Shown in pieces: positions 35,778 through 42,845 of a DNA stretch of 64,000 nucleotides (positions are counted from its first letter, which is position 1; every line of letters begins with the position of its first letter). Location of the stretch: positions 434,001 through 498,000 of the forward strand of contig NZ_CP180316.1 of assembly GCF_051131705.1 (NCBI RefSeq), in the 5' to 3' direction. Under the pieces are notes generated by a model. The model saw only the letters and a program-made list of their open reading frames with translations, was not told the DNA's origin and ran no database searches. Both the position numbers and the translations under genes were made by a program. This stretch comes from Arthrobacter_M sp030063245 (GTDB taxonomy: Bacteria; Actinomycetota; Actinomycetes; Actinomycetales; Micrococcaceae).

Positions 35778-36239
35778 ATGACGACCGAACGCCGACTGGC
35801 CCGCGCCGGGTTCACCCTGACCCGCGATTACCCCGTTCCTCTCGAGCGCGTCTGGGACGCGTTCGCCGAAGAGGACCAGAAGCTGGGCTGGTACGGCGCC
35901 GGCGACACCATTGAGCCCGGTGAGTGGGCGTTCGACTTCCGCGTCGGCGGACGCGACGTCGCCGAGGGGACGTTTCACGACGGTCCGGTCTCGCGGTACG
36001 AGGCCACGTACACCGACATCGTCGAGCACGTCCGCATCGTCACGACGTACGACATGTGGCTCGACGGGGTCCACATGTCGACGTCCGTGGCGTCGTTAGA
36101 GTTCGAGCCGATCAACGAGGGCACCCGGTTCACGCACGTCGAGCACGGCGTCTTCTTCGACCAGTTCTGGGCCGACGGGCCAGGCCGCGAGGAAGGCAGC
36201 CGGGGCCTCCTCGAGGCTCTGGGCAACTACCTCGCGTGA
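35778..36239 (+). CDS. SRPBCC / AHSA1 domain protein
   Basis: A 153-aa START-like fold with a hydrophobic ligand cavity, related to Hsp90 co-chaperone Aha1 domain proteins. Signatures are LTRDYPVPLERVWDAFAEEDQKLGWYG at the start, DFRVGGRDVAEGTF, and the C-terminal FFDQFWADGPGREEGSRGLLEALGNYL. Its role is unknown; bacterial members near ArsR genes are proposed to bind small lipophilic ligands. It is the third gene of the arsR operon, 9 bp after the RibD-like gene. Confidence 0.88.
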   Translation: MTTERRLARAGFTLTRDYPVPLERVWDAFAEEDQKLGWYGAGDTIEPGEWAFDFRVGGRDVAEGTFHDGPVSRYEATYTDIVEHVRIVTTYDMWLDGVHMSTSVASLEFEPINEGTRFTHVEHGVFFDQFWADGPGREEGSRGLLEALGNYLA

Positions 36240-36364
36240 CGCACCTCCCGCGATTGGGCGGTGGCTGAGCAACCAGTTCGGGCCGATACCCGATTCTGAA
36301 CTGTGCAGCGTGACTGCGCTCCCGCTTCTGAACTGCGATGCTCTCGGTCGGGCCATGGCCGAGA

Positions 36365-36945
36365 ATGGTCGTCGTGGCGAATGAAACAGGAGACTTCGAG
36401 CTGACCCTCGATGAGTTGCGTGGTGTTGCCCGATACGCCGCAGAAAGTGCGCAAGAAGTCCTGCCGCTCTTTGAGGACGCCAACCCCGAAGATCCTCGGC
36501 CGCGGGACGCTGTTGAAGCTGCATGGACCTTCGCGAACGGCGCAGCGCGAACGAATTTGCAACGGCTCACTGCGTTGGACGCGCACCGAGCGGCGAAGGA
36601 TGCGACCACCGACGCTGCTCGATTCGCTGGACGCGCCGCTGGCGACGCTGCGGCCGCCGCCCTACTTGCACCCCTCGCGAAGGCACCCAAGTCGGTCACA
36701 TATTGCGTGCTACCGCGAACGCCGCCGACGCTGCCGAACTGATCGCAGGCGACGCCCCCGCTGCAGGCGACGCAGTGATCGAGCGGGCCCGCCGCCGTGC
36801 AACGCCTCTCCTCATGGACGTCCTTGGCCGCTACCCGCTCGCGCCTACCGGAGCGTGTGGTCGTGGGACGCGCCGTCCTTGGCTGAAGACTGAGCGCTTC
36901 CTGAATTCGGTTCCGGCTGCGGCGTCAGCGGGAGAAATTCGGTGA
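36365..36945 (+). pseudogene. Putative immunity-type protein gene, frameshifted
   Basis: The first frame encodes FELTLDELRGVARYAAESAQ and continues through an Ala-rich helical domain to APLAKAP near 36690. The homologous continuation then appears one frame over as QVGHILRATANAADAAELIA and RRRATPLLMDVLGRYPLAPT, ending at 36945. A one-base deletion in the GGCACCC stretch near 36690 explains this. The whole matches a small actinobacterial family annotated as putative immunity proteins. No partner toxin is next to it. Confidence 0.65.
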
Positions 36946-36995
36946 GCCGCTCGACAAGGCTCTCCGCAGCGCTTGGTGTGAAAACGGATACCGGT

Positions 36996-37044
36996 CTTCA
37001 CCAGTAGCAATTCAGTTGTCGCGATTTCTGCGACAGGTTACAAA
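36996..37044. repeat. Direct repeat R1 (49 bp) flanking the MBL/RibD/hxlR module
   Basis: Shares an invariant 12-bp arm (CTTCACCAGTAG) and an invariant 20-bp arm (TTTCTGCGACAGGTTACAAA) with R2 at 39074-39123; the 17-18 bp between them differ. R1 also contains a 6-bp stem (TGTCGC / GCGACA). Confidence 0.85.
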
Positions 37045-37073
37045 ACAGACTCCCCCTTGTCGTGCCCCGCTTG

Positions 37074-37895
37074 CTAGTCGCGTGTCCCATCGCGCTCGCT
37101 TCGCCGGGCGAGGCGTTGTAGTTGCCCTGTGTGCACGTTGCCCACCCATTCCCAACCGGGCTTGGCCGACGGGCCGACCCGCGGGTCGCTGGGATCCAGG
37201 CCGTCACGCAAGGCGTGCAGGTACGCCCGATCTTGGTCGATCAGTGCGCGTACCTGATCAGCTCCGCCAACGGACCCGTGGCCCGGGACAACGACATCCA
37301 CGTCGCCCGCCACGCCCTCGAGCAACCGCAGCGCGGTGAGGTAGTCCTCGATCGGGTCAGCAGTGCCGTTCAGGTCGAGCATCGGAATCAGGACATCGGA
37401 AAGCATGTCCCCGGCGACGAGAACACCGCGTTCCTCGATCAACAGCGCCGCATGGCCCGGGGCATGCGCTTGATGCTCGATGATCCGGACTCGAGGGCCA
37501 TCCCACGGAATCTGCGCCGTCCCGGCGGGCAGGCCGGTGATGAGGCCGAGCAGGTCCAGCGGTACCAGTTCGGGGATGCCGGCGGCCTTTGCGACTGCAT
37601 CCACCCCTCCCGACAGCCGATCTTCGGCAGTCGCCGCGCAAACCGCGGTGCTGTAACGGGGCGCCGCGCCGAGAGCGGAGTGCCAGAGCAGGTGATCCCA
37701 ATGCGGATGCGTCGAGAAGCCTGCCACAACGGTCTGGCCCAAATCCGACAGGTCGTTCGCGAGGCACGCCAATTCGTCGCCGTGAATCCCCGGGTCGATA
37801 AGCAACACGCCATCCCTGCCCCGCACGACAACGGTGTTGCTCTGACAGAACTCGCTCTCATGGACGAGCACACCCTCGGTAATCTGCGTCAGCAT
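37074..37895 (-). CDS. MBL-fold metallo-hydrolase
   Basis: A 273-aa metallo-beta-lactamase fold hydrolase. The zinc motif STHPHWDHLLWH (HxHxDH) is at about residues 61-72, a further histidine is in QAHAPGHAALLIEERGVLVAGDM (about 142-164), and VVVPGHGSVGG carries the last ligand. The N-terminus SNTVVVRGRDGVLLIDPGIHG is typical of the family. The substrate is unknown; no signal peptide is present. Its ATG overlaps the stop of the RibD-like gene (TAATG), so the two are translationally coupled. Confidence 0.9.
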   Translation of the reverse strand: MLTQITEGVLVHESEFCQSNTVVVRGRDGVLLIDPGIHGDELACLANDLSDLGQTVVAGFSTHPHWDHLLWHSALGAAPRYSTAVCAATAEDRLSGGVDAVAKAAGIPELVPLDLLGLITGLPAGTAQIPWDGPRVRIIEHQAHAPGHAALLIEERGVLVAGDMLSDVLIPMLDLNGTADPIEDYLTALRLLEGVAGDVDVVVPGHGSVGGADQVRALIDQDRAYLHALRDGLDPSDPRVGPSAKPGWEWVGNVHTGQLQRLARRSERDGTRD

Positions 37896-38488
37896 TAGCT
37901 GGCCTCACTTTCATCTCGGATCGCGTAGCGGTGCATTGTGACACCCTGATCGAAGGATCGCTGCTCGAGCAGATCGAGCTCGATCGGCATGTCGTAGTCG
38001 TCGAACAACGGCCTGCCGAAGCCAAGGATCGCGGGATGAGTGAAGAGCAGCAACTCGTCGAGCAGCCCCGCCCGGAGCAGCTGCGTGGCGAGCGCCGCGC
38101 CGCCAACCCCGATCATGCCGTCGGTCTCGGCCCGAAGCGCCGCGAGCTGCTCGATCGCGTCTTCTCCCCCGATGATCCGGGTGTTGTGGTCAGCGCTGCT
38201 GCGGGTTCGGGAGACGAGCACCTTGGGCATATCGGTCCAGATCTCACCGTATTCACGCAGGAAGTCCGGCAGCGACGCATCCGTGCGCGCACGTGGCCAG
38301 TACTCCTCCATCGTCTCGTACATGACCCGACCCTGGACATCCAGGACGAACTCCCGCGCCCGCGCGTTGAACTCGCGGTGCAGTTCCTCGCCAATGCGCA
38401 ACCACTCCCCCGCGCCGTTGTCGCCCGGAACCTGCTCGATCCGCAGGTCGAGGGAGACGTTCATCCAATATACGAAGTGGCCCATCAT
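37895..38488 (-). CDS. Dihydrofolate reductase family protein (RibD C-terminal domain)
   Basis: A 197-aa member of the same broad family as the gene at 35121, but clearly distinct in sequence. Features are FVYWMNVSLDLRIEQ at the start, QGRVMYETMEEYWP, PKVLVSRTRSSADHNTRII, GMIGVGGAALATQLLRAGLLDELLLFTHPAILGFGRPLF. The ATG pair at 38488/38485 lies right behind GGAAGAGGAG; the second ATG has better spacing. It is the first gene of a two-gene operon with the MBL hydrolase, and divergent from hxlR. Confidence 0.87.
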   Translation of the reverse strand: MMGHFVYWMNVSLDLRIEQVPGDNGAGEWLRIGEELHREFNARAREFVLDVQGRVMYETMEEYWPRARTDASLPDFLREYGEIWTDMPKVLVSRTRSSADHNTRIIGGEDAIEQLAALRAETDGMIGVGGAALATQLLRAGLLDELLLFTHPAILGFGRPLFDDYDMPIELDLLEQRSFDQGVTMHRYAIRDESEAS

Positions 38489-38510
38489 CTCCTCTTCCAA
38501 GAGTGATTGC

Positions 38511-38535
38511 GTTCTGCAACTACTATACTGAGAAC
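38511..38535. promoter_or_regulatory. Divergent promoter region with inverted repeat (hxlR / RibD-like)
   Basis: GTTCT and AGAAC (5-bp arms, 15-bp spacing) bracket TACTATACTG, which contains TATACT for a -10 element. The 70-bp gap between two divergent genes fits a shared operator for the HxlR protein. Confidence 0.4.
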
Positions 38536-38558
38536 GAAATACCTGTCAAGGAGGAATC

Positions 38559-39053
38559 GTGGAACCACGGTCAGGATGCCCGATCAACGCCGCCGTCGAG
38601 GTGCTCGGAGATCGCTGGGCGCTCCTTGTACTGCGCGACGTCATCTTCGGCGACCGCCGCTACTTCCGGGCGCTGCTCACCGGGTCGATCGAGGGCATCG
38701 CTTCGAACATCCTCGCCGACCGCCTCGTGCGGCTCGTCGACGCAGGGATCCTCACCCGCGGCACAGCCGCCCGGGGGCAGCGCGCTCGCTACAGTCTCAC
38801 GGAAGCTGGCATCCAGACTCTCCCCGTCATCTACGCCCTCGGAAATTGGGGCCTCGACTGGCGCCCCGGCACCGACGAGCTCCGGAGCCGACAGCAGTTC
38901 ATGTGCGATGAGGGTCCGGCGTTCATCGAGGAACTCATGGACGAACTCCGCGCCCTCCACCTCGGCGCCCTACCGAAGCCGCACGACGGCTCAAGCCCGC
39001 TCGAGCGCCTCGACGCCGCCTACGCCGCGGCATCCGACCCGACATCACCGTGA
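38559..39053 (+). CDS. HxlR family transcriptional regulator
   Basis: A winged helix-turn-helix regulator of 164 aa. The start CPINAAVEVLGDRWALLVLRDVIFG has the near N-terminal cysteine (CPI) that in HxlR-type proteins often senses aldehydes or oxidants. RYFRALLTGSIEGIASNILADRLVRLVDAGILTR is the DNA-binding part. A C-terminal extension of 50 residues is dimer-forming or linker-like. The GTG start has AAGGAGG 5 bases upstream. It is divergent from the RibD-like/MBL operon, its probable target. Confidence 0.9.
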   Translation: MEPRSGCPINAAVEVLGDRWALLVLRDVIFGDRRYFRALLTGSIEGIASNILADRLVRLVDAGILTRGTAARGQRARYSLTEAGIQTLPVIYALGNWGLDWRPGTDELRSRQQFMCDEGPAFIEELMDELRALHLGALPKPHDGSSPLERLDAAYAAASDPTSP

Positions 39054-39073
39054 CCGGCCCCCGCCGTAACGCA

Positions 39074-39123
39074 CTTCACCAGTAGTAATCCAACTATTCG
39101 CATTTTCTGCGACAGGTTACAAA
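39074..39123. repeat. Direct repeat R2 (50 bp) flanking the MBL/RibD/hxlR module
   Basis: Second copy of R1, in the same orientation 2.08 kb downstream, 20 bp after the hxlR stop. The outer 12-bp and 20-bp arms are identical to R1; the middle 18 bp differ. TCGCA/TGCGA arms give a weak stem in the same place as in R1. Confidence 0.85.
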
Positions 39124-39239
39124 TCGGGTAGCTCCCCACAGGGCCACAGCTGCTCGCAACGAACAGCCGCCGAACCGCTGTGGACCTTGTTCATCGGTAG
39201 AATCAACTCCACTTGCAATCGGAACAGAATCAGTTTGCG

Positions 39240-40223
39240 TCAGCCCACACAACCCGTCTCGAGCAACCCCTCAAGACGGGCGTAGCTCGTCTCCATCCCA
39301 TTGGTCATGCCCGTTGCCAGGACAGCGTCACGCTGCTCCGCGTTCGCGTACGTGATGACGAGTGAGAGCAGCGTGCCTCCGTCGACCGGCGTGAGTGTGA
39401 GTTCGTTGATCGTTGCCGGGAAGTCCATGCCGATCATCGCTTCCGTCGTAACCGCGCGGTATGGCTCCTCCGATTCGAGGAGCTCACCAGTGAAACCGAA
39501 ACGATCGCCGCCTCCGTCGCTCTCCCACTCGTACCGGTAGCTGTTGCCGACCTGTGCGGCGATCTCGCACACGGGCATCGTCCATCCATCCGGTCCGAGC
39601 AGCCACCGCTTCATGAGGTCGGCATCGGTATGCGCGCGCCACACCTGCCTGACGGTCCCGCGGATGACGCGAGCCACGCGCACTTGAGTGTCGCCTAAGA
39701 CTTTGGCCTCAACAGCGCGGTCTGAGGAGAAGGCAGCGAGGTCGGCGAGCACTGTGTCGATTTGTCCCATCGCTTCGCGCGTGCCATCGAGCATCCCCAT
39801 CTCGATGAGTTGTTCGAGGTCTTTTACCGAGTCGAAGTACGAAGTCGTAGTTAGACGCGAACCGCTTTTGGTCGCTTCGAATGCAAATGTCATGCGGGTG
39901 GTGGGCAGCTCAGTGTTCGGCTCGCCCTTCTCGTTCGCGAATGAGTCAGCAACCTCGAACGACTCGGGCGCGTTCAGTGAGGTCCACTCCCAGCATCCGT
40001 AATGCACGTCGCCTTCAGGACCCGTCATCCGGTAGACGCTGCGGCCGCCGTTCGAAGCGTCGTGTCGGAGAAAGGTCGCTGGGTAGGTTGGCGGTCCCCA
40101 GAAACGCTCGATCTGACGGGGGTCTGTGTACGCGTCCCACAGCCGGCGTACCGGCGCGGCGAAGTCAGCGACGATCGTGAGGGTGAGTTGGTCGAGGTCT
40201 TTGTCGACAGAGGTGACGGGCAT
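39240..40223 (-). CDS. Tandem SRPBCC / AHSA1 domain protein
   Basis: A 327-aa protein made of two START-like AHSA1 domains. Domain 1 (about 10-165) begins LTIVADFAAPVRRLWDAYTDPRQIERFWGPP; domain 2 (about 170-325) begins VRVARVIRGTVRQVWRAHTDADLMKRWLLGPDG. Each has the Trp-rich motif of the fold. The fusion probably arose by duplication. The protein is co-transcribed behind an ArsR gene (11-bp gap), the same partnership as at 34781-36239. The ligand is unknown. Confidence 0.9.
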   Translation of the reverse strand: MPVTSVDKDLDQLTLTIVADFAAPVRRLWDAYTDPRQIERFWGPPTYPATFLRHDASNGGRSVYRMTGPEGDVHYGCWEWTSLNAPESFEVADSFANEKGEPNTELPTTRMTFAFEATKSGSRLTTTSYFDSVKDLEQLIEMGMLDGTREAMGQIDTVLADLAAFSSDRAVEAKVLGDTQVRVARVIRGTVRQVWRAHTDADLMKRWLLGPDGWTMPVCEIAAQVGNSYRYEWESDGGGDRFGFTGELLESEEPYRAVTTEAMIGMDFPATINELTLTPVDGGTLLSLVITYANAEQRDAVLATGMTNGMETSYARLEGLLETGCVG

Positions 40224-40234
40224 AGCGGGCCTTC

Positions 40235-40582
40235 CTAGTTGGGAGTGGTTTCGTCATGGGCGAGCAGTGCGTCGATGCGGTCGATTCTTGAACGCCAAAT
40301 TTGCTCGAACTGGTCGAGGAAGCGCTGGGCTTGGCGGATGCATTCGAGATCGCCCCGTACCATCCGCTCGCGCCCGCGCGGTTGTTTCTTCACTAGCCCG
40401 ACCCCCTCAAGCACTGCGACATGCTTCTGGATAGCCGCGAACGACATGTCGTACGCATTGGCGAGTTGTGACACCGACACCTCGGCGACGAGCGTTCGTC
40501 GCACGATGTCACGCCGTGTCGCGTCGGCGAGAGCGCGGAAGATGCGGTTCACGTCTTCGTCAGTGAGTTCTTGTACAACCAT
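40235..40582 (-). CDS. ArsR family transcriptional regulator
   Basis: A winged helix-turn-helix repressor of 115 aa: ALADATRRDIVRRTLVAEVSVSQLANAYDMSFAAIQKHVAVLEGVGLVKKQPRGRER is the DNA-binding core (about residues 17-73), with a C-terminal helix RFLDQFEQIWRSRIDRID for dimerisation. There are no metal cysteines. The start codon lies inside a perfect palindrome, which suggests direct autorepression. It is the first gene of the operon with the tandem AHSA1 protein. Confidence 0.9.
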   Translation of the reverse strand: MVVQELTDEDVNRIFRALADATRRDIVRRTLVAEVSVSQLANAYDMSFAAIQKHVAVLEGVGLVKKQPRGRERMVRGDLECIRQAQRFLDQFEQIWRSRIDRIDALLAHDETTPN

Positions 40583-40592
40583 TTGGTTGTAC
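40573..40592. promoter_or_regulatory. Perfect palindromic operator overlapping the arsR start codon
   Basis: GTACAACCATTTGGTTGTAC has 8-bp perfect arms and a 4-bp centre that contains the ATG of the ArsR gene (minus strand 40582-40580). ArsR proteins bind such 8-4-8 or 12-2-12 palindromes. Bound repressor would block initiation at a leaderless or very short leader. Confidence 0.75.
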
Positions 40593-40704
40593 TTTATATC
40601 CGAAACATCGCGTGCGCAAGCGTTTCGTCGAGGATGCGTCTCCGTTCACGAAGGTGGCGACGTGTTGAGCTACGCCGTCGCGGGGATTCGCGGGCGCCAC
40701 TTCA

Positions 40705-41405
40705 GGGGCTGTGCGGCCTCTGCGCGGCGCGGCAGGCTGGCGGAAAGCGCGCTGGCATCTGCTCGCTCAGCCGGAGTGGGACGGCGTGTCGCTGAACAGG
40801 AAGCGTGTGCGCCGGCTCTGGCGCGAGGAGGGCCTGGTTTGTAAACCCAAGGCGAGGAAGAAGCGCCGGACCGGGCCCGGCGCCGGGGAACAGAAGCGGC
40901 TGACAGCGCAGTAACCGATGCACGTGGTTAGCTTCGACTTCCAGTCCGATGTGCCCTCCTGCGGGCGTCACATCAGGTTTTTCTTTCGTCATCGACGAAT
41001 ACACCCGCACCGCTGGCCATCATCCCGCGCCGGTCGTTCAAAGCCGCCGATGTCGTCGCTGTCCTAGAGAACATCATCGCCGAGACCGGCAGCGTCCCGA
41101 CTTACGTCCGGTGCGACAACGGGCCCGAATTCACCGCTTCCGCACTGGTCGACTGGTGCAACACCGTCGGCGTCGACACCGCCTTCATCGACCCGGGATC
41201 ACCGTGGCAGAACGGCTTCATAGAATCGTTCAACGCCCAGTTCAGAAGGGAACAACTCGCGGGAGAAATCATGGACACCATGGCCGAAGCGAAGTATTTG
41301 GCCAAGGAAGGGAAAGCTATCTACAATCATGAACGGCCCCACGGGTCCCCGGACGGCATGACGCCGAACCGATACTGGGAAAACTGGACGGCCAAAATCC
41401 ATTAG
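40705..41405 (+). pseudogene. IS3-family transposase (OrfB) remnant, multiply frameshifted
   Basis: Fragments of a DDE transposase appear in several frames: SLNRKRVRRLWREEGLVCKP (HTH_21 part), then PMHVVSFDFQSD, then, after a stop and a shift, VRCDNGPEFTASALVDWCN and IDPGSPWQNGFIESFNAQFR with second-Asp and Glu regions, ending GMTPNRYWENWTAKIH. OrfA and terminal repeats are not recognised. The gene is dead. Confidence 0.85.
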
Positions 41406-41669
41406 CTATCGCATAGACGCCGGACTGCTAACGGGGGCCAAACCATTCGGATTCGAGCCTCCGGAGTCTCGCCAGTACGAGCTGCCGGTCCTGCCATTCC
41501 ATTTTCTCGAAGCAATTCAGGTCTCTGGCTTCAGGTGCGTATTTCAGTGCGTGGTGCTCATGCGTTACCCTCTGTTCCCTGCCAGGACGAAACAACCACC
41601 ACGGCCTTTTCGGCAGGTTAAAGTTAAGATTCGGCCTGTTCCAAGGCCAGTGGGGATCGTAGTTCTAAC

Positions 41670-42107
41670 TCACTGTTCGCTCTTTCGTTCATCCGGAAAC
41701 CAACCGGGGGGAGCTTTTCTCGGTTCGAGGTGCTCCGGGTCACGATGTTCCTTCATCTCACAGTTGTAGAACGGTCCCTGTGGATCCAGAAGGACCCGCA
41801 TGTGGTGGTCTGCGTGATCACGCCACCAGACACTCATGCCGGTAGCAGGATCAAGGCGCAGATGCTCCCAGGACCGCCACATGGCCGCAACACGTGAGAC
41901 CGCTTCGGGATGGAAATACCACTGGATGCACCATCTGGCTGACTTCCCGGTGACGCTGCGGACGTATGTTGGTAGCAGCCGCTCTTGAAGGAACTCTTCG
42001 GCCGTGCCGTAGACGAGCGCCGGCGCCTTCTCGGTCTTTTCGTGCTCGCTTGTGCCGGGACTGGGGGCGGGAGCGTCCGTGTCGAATAATCCGAAATCAT
42101 CTGCCAT
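41670..42107 (-). CDS. DUF4913 family protein
   Basis: A 145-aa soluble protein of the actinobacterial DUF4913 family, which occurs on conjugative plasmids and integrative elements next to the coupling protein. The acidic N-terminus is followed by FLQERLLPTYVRSVTGKSARWCIQWYFHPEAVSRVAAMWRSWEHLRLDPATGMSVWWRDHADHHM (about 40-105), with its typical Trp/His pattern, and CEMKEHRDPEHLEPRKAPPGWFPDER at the end. The function is unknown; a role in DNA transfer is inferred from context. It lies 15 bp downstream of the coupling-protein fragment on the same strand. Confidence 0.85.
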   Translation of the reverse strand: MADDFGLFDTDAPAPSPGTSEHEKTEKAPALVYGTAEEFLQERLLPTYVRSVTGKSARWCIQWYFHPEAVSRVAAMWRSWEHLRLDPATGMSVWWRDHADHHMRVLLDPQGPFYNCEMKEHRDPEHLEPRKAPPGWFPDERKSEQ

Positions 42108-42122
42108 GAGTGACTGCTTCCT

Positions 42123-42791
42123 TTACTCCGTGACCCAGGGATTAGCGATCGGTGCGGCAGAAACGGGGGCGGCCTCTTCTTCCGGCCGTGGGCTGTACTT
42201 CTTGATGGAGGCCTGCACGGCGTCCTTGTGGGGGCCGGTGTACCAGGGCATTGTCCGGACGAGGGTGGCCGGTGCGCCTGAGGCGAGGACGACCGCACGT
42301 CCGCGGTCGAGTTCGGCGAGGTTGGAGACGTCGAAGATGCGTTCCTTCCCTTCCTGCCGGGAGCGGCTGGAGCCTGATTTGCCGGAGGAGATGGAGACGT
42401 TGGTGTAGCTGTAGTCCCTGATCAGGTCCGAGAGTGCGCGGAGGAATTCTTCTTCGGCGACGCCGCCGCCGTAGACCTTGACGTTGGCGGCGGACCAGAT
42501 TTTCCGCATGTTCGCCCCCCACACTTCGACGCACTGGGACCAGGACTGCAGGATGCCCATGACGATCAGGCCCTTGGAGCCGTAGTGGCTGAACTGGTCC
42601 GGCAGGGCAGCGCAGCGGACGACGTTGGCTAGCTCGTCCAGGGCGAAAAGTGCGGGCTTGGGCAGGCGGCCGCCGTTGCGCTCGGCTCGTTCTTCCATGG
42701 CCTCGGCGATGGCCAGAAGCTCCTGGCAGGTGGCGCGAGGAGATTCGCCGCCTACTGCAAGGGAGTTCTCGGCGAGGATGCACCCGTCCAT
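42123..42791 (-). pseudogene. 5'-truncated type IV coupling protein (TraG/VirD4-like)
   Basis: The C-terminal 220 residues of a conjugative DNA-transfer ATPase. The region KPALFALDELANVVRCAALPDQFSHYGSKGLIVMGILQSWSQCVEVWG contains the Walker B aspartate/glutamate (DE) and is followed by IWSAANVKVYGGGVAEEEFLRALSDLI and RGRAVVLASGAPATLVRTMPWYTGPH. The N-terminal membrane helices and Walker A are missing; family-like sequence stops near 42790, about 50 bp before bpa. The frame stays open further, but only as a mirror of bpa. It is the right edge of the island. Confidence 0.82.
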
Positions 42792-42845
42792 TCCGGCAGC
42801 ACCCGGGCCCTGCGGAGCCGCCACGGGCCGTGAGAGTATGAAGCC

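Larger units (their letters stand above)
31667..42800. mobile_element. Mosaic accessory island between qor and bpa
   Basis: About 11 kb of partial plasmid, conjugation and transposon genes separate the qor gene from bpa. The left edge is the octamer array and a cstA gene that lacks its 5' part. The right edge is a coupling-protein gene that lacks its 5' part and stops within about 50 bp of bpa. Contents: cstA', parA', partition protein, Tn ATPase remnant, three small regulator/enzyme modules, an IS3 remnant and a DUF4913 gene. No integrase or tRNA-type attachment site is visible, so it looks assembled by recombination or decay of an integrated plasmid. The boundaries are approximate. Confidence 0.6.
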
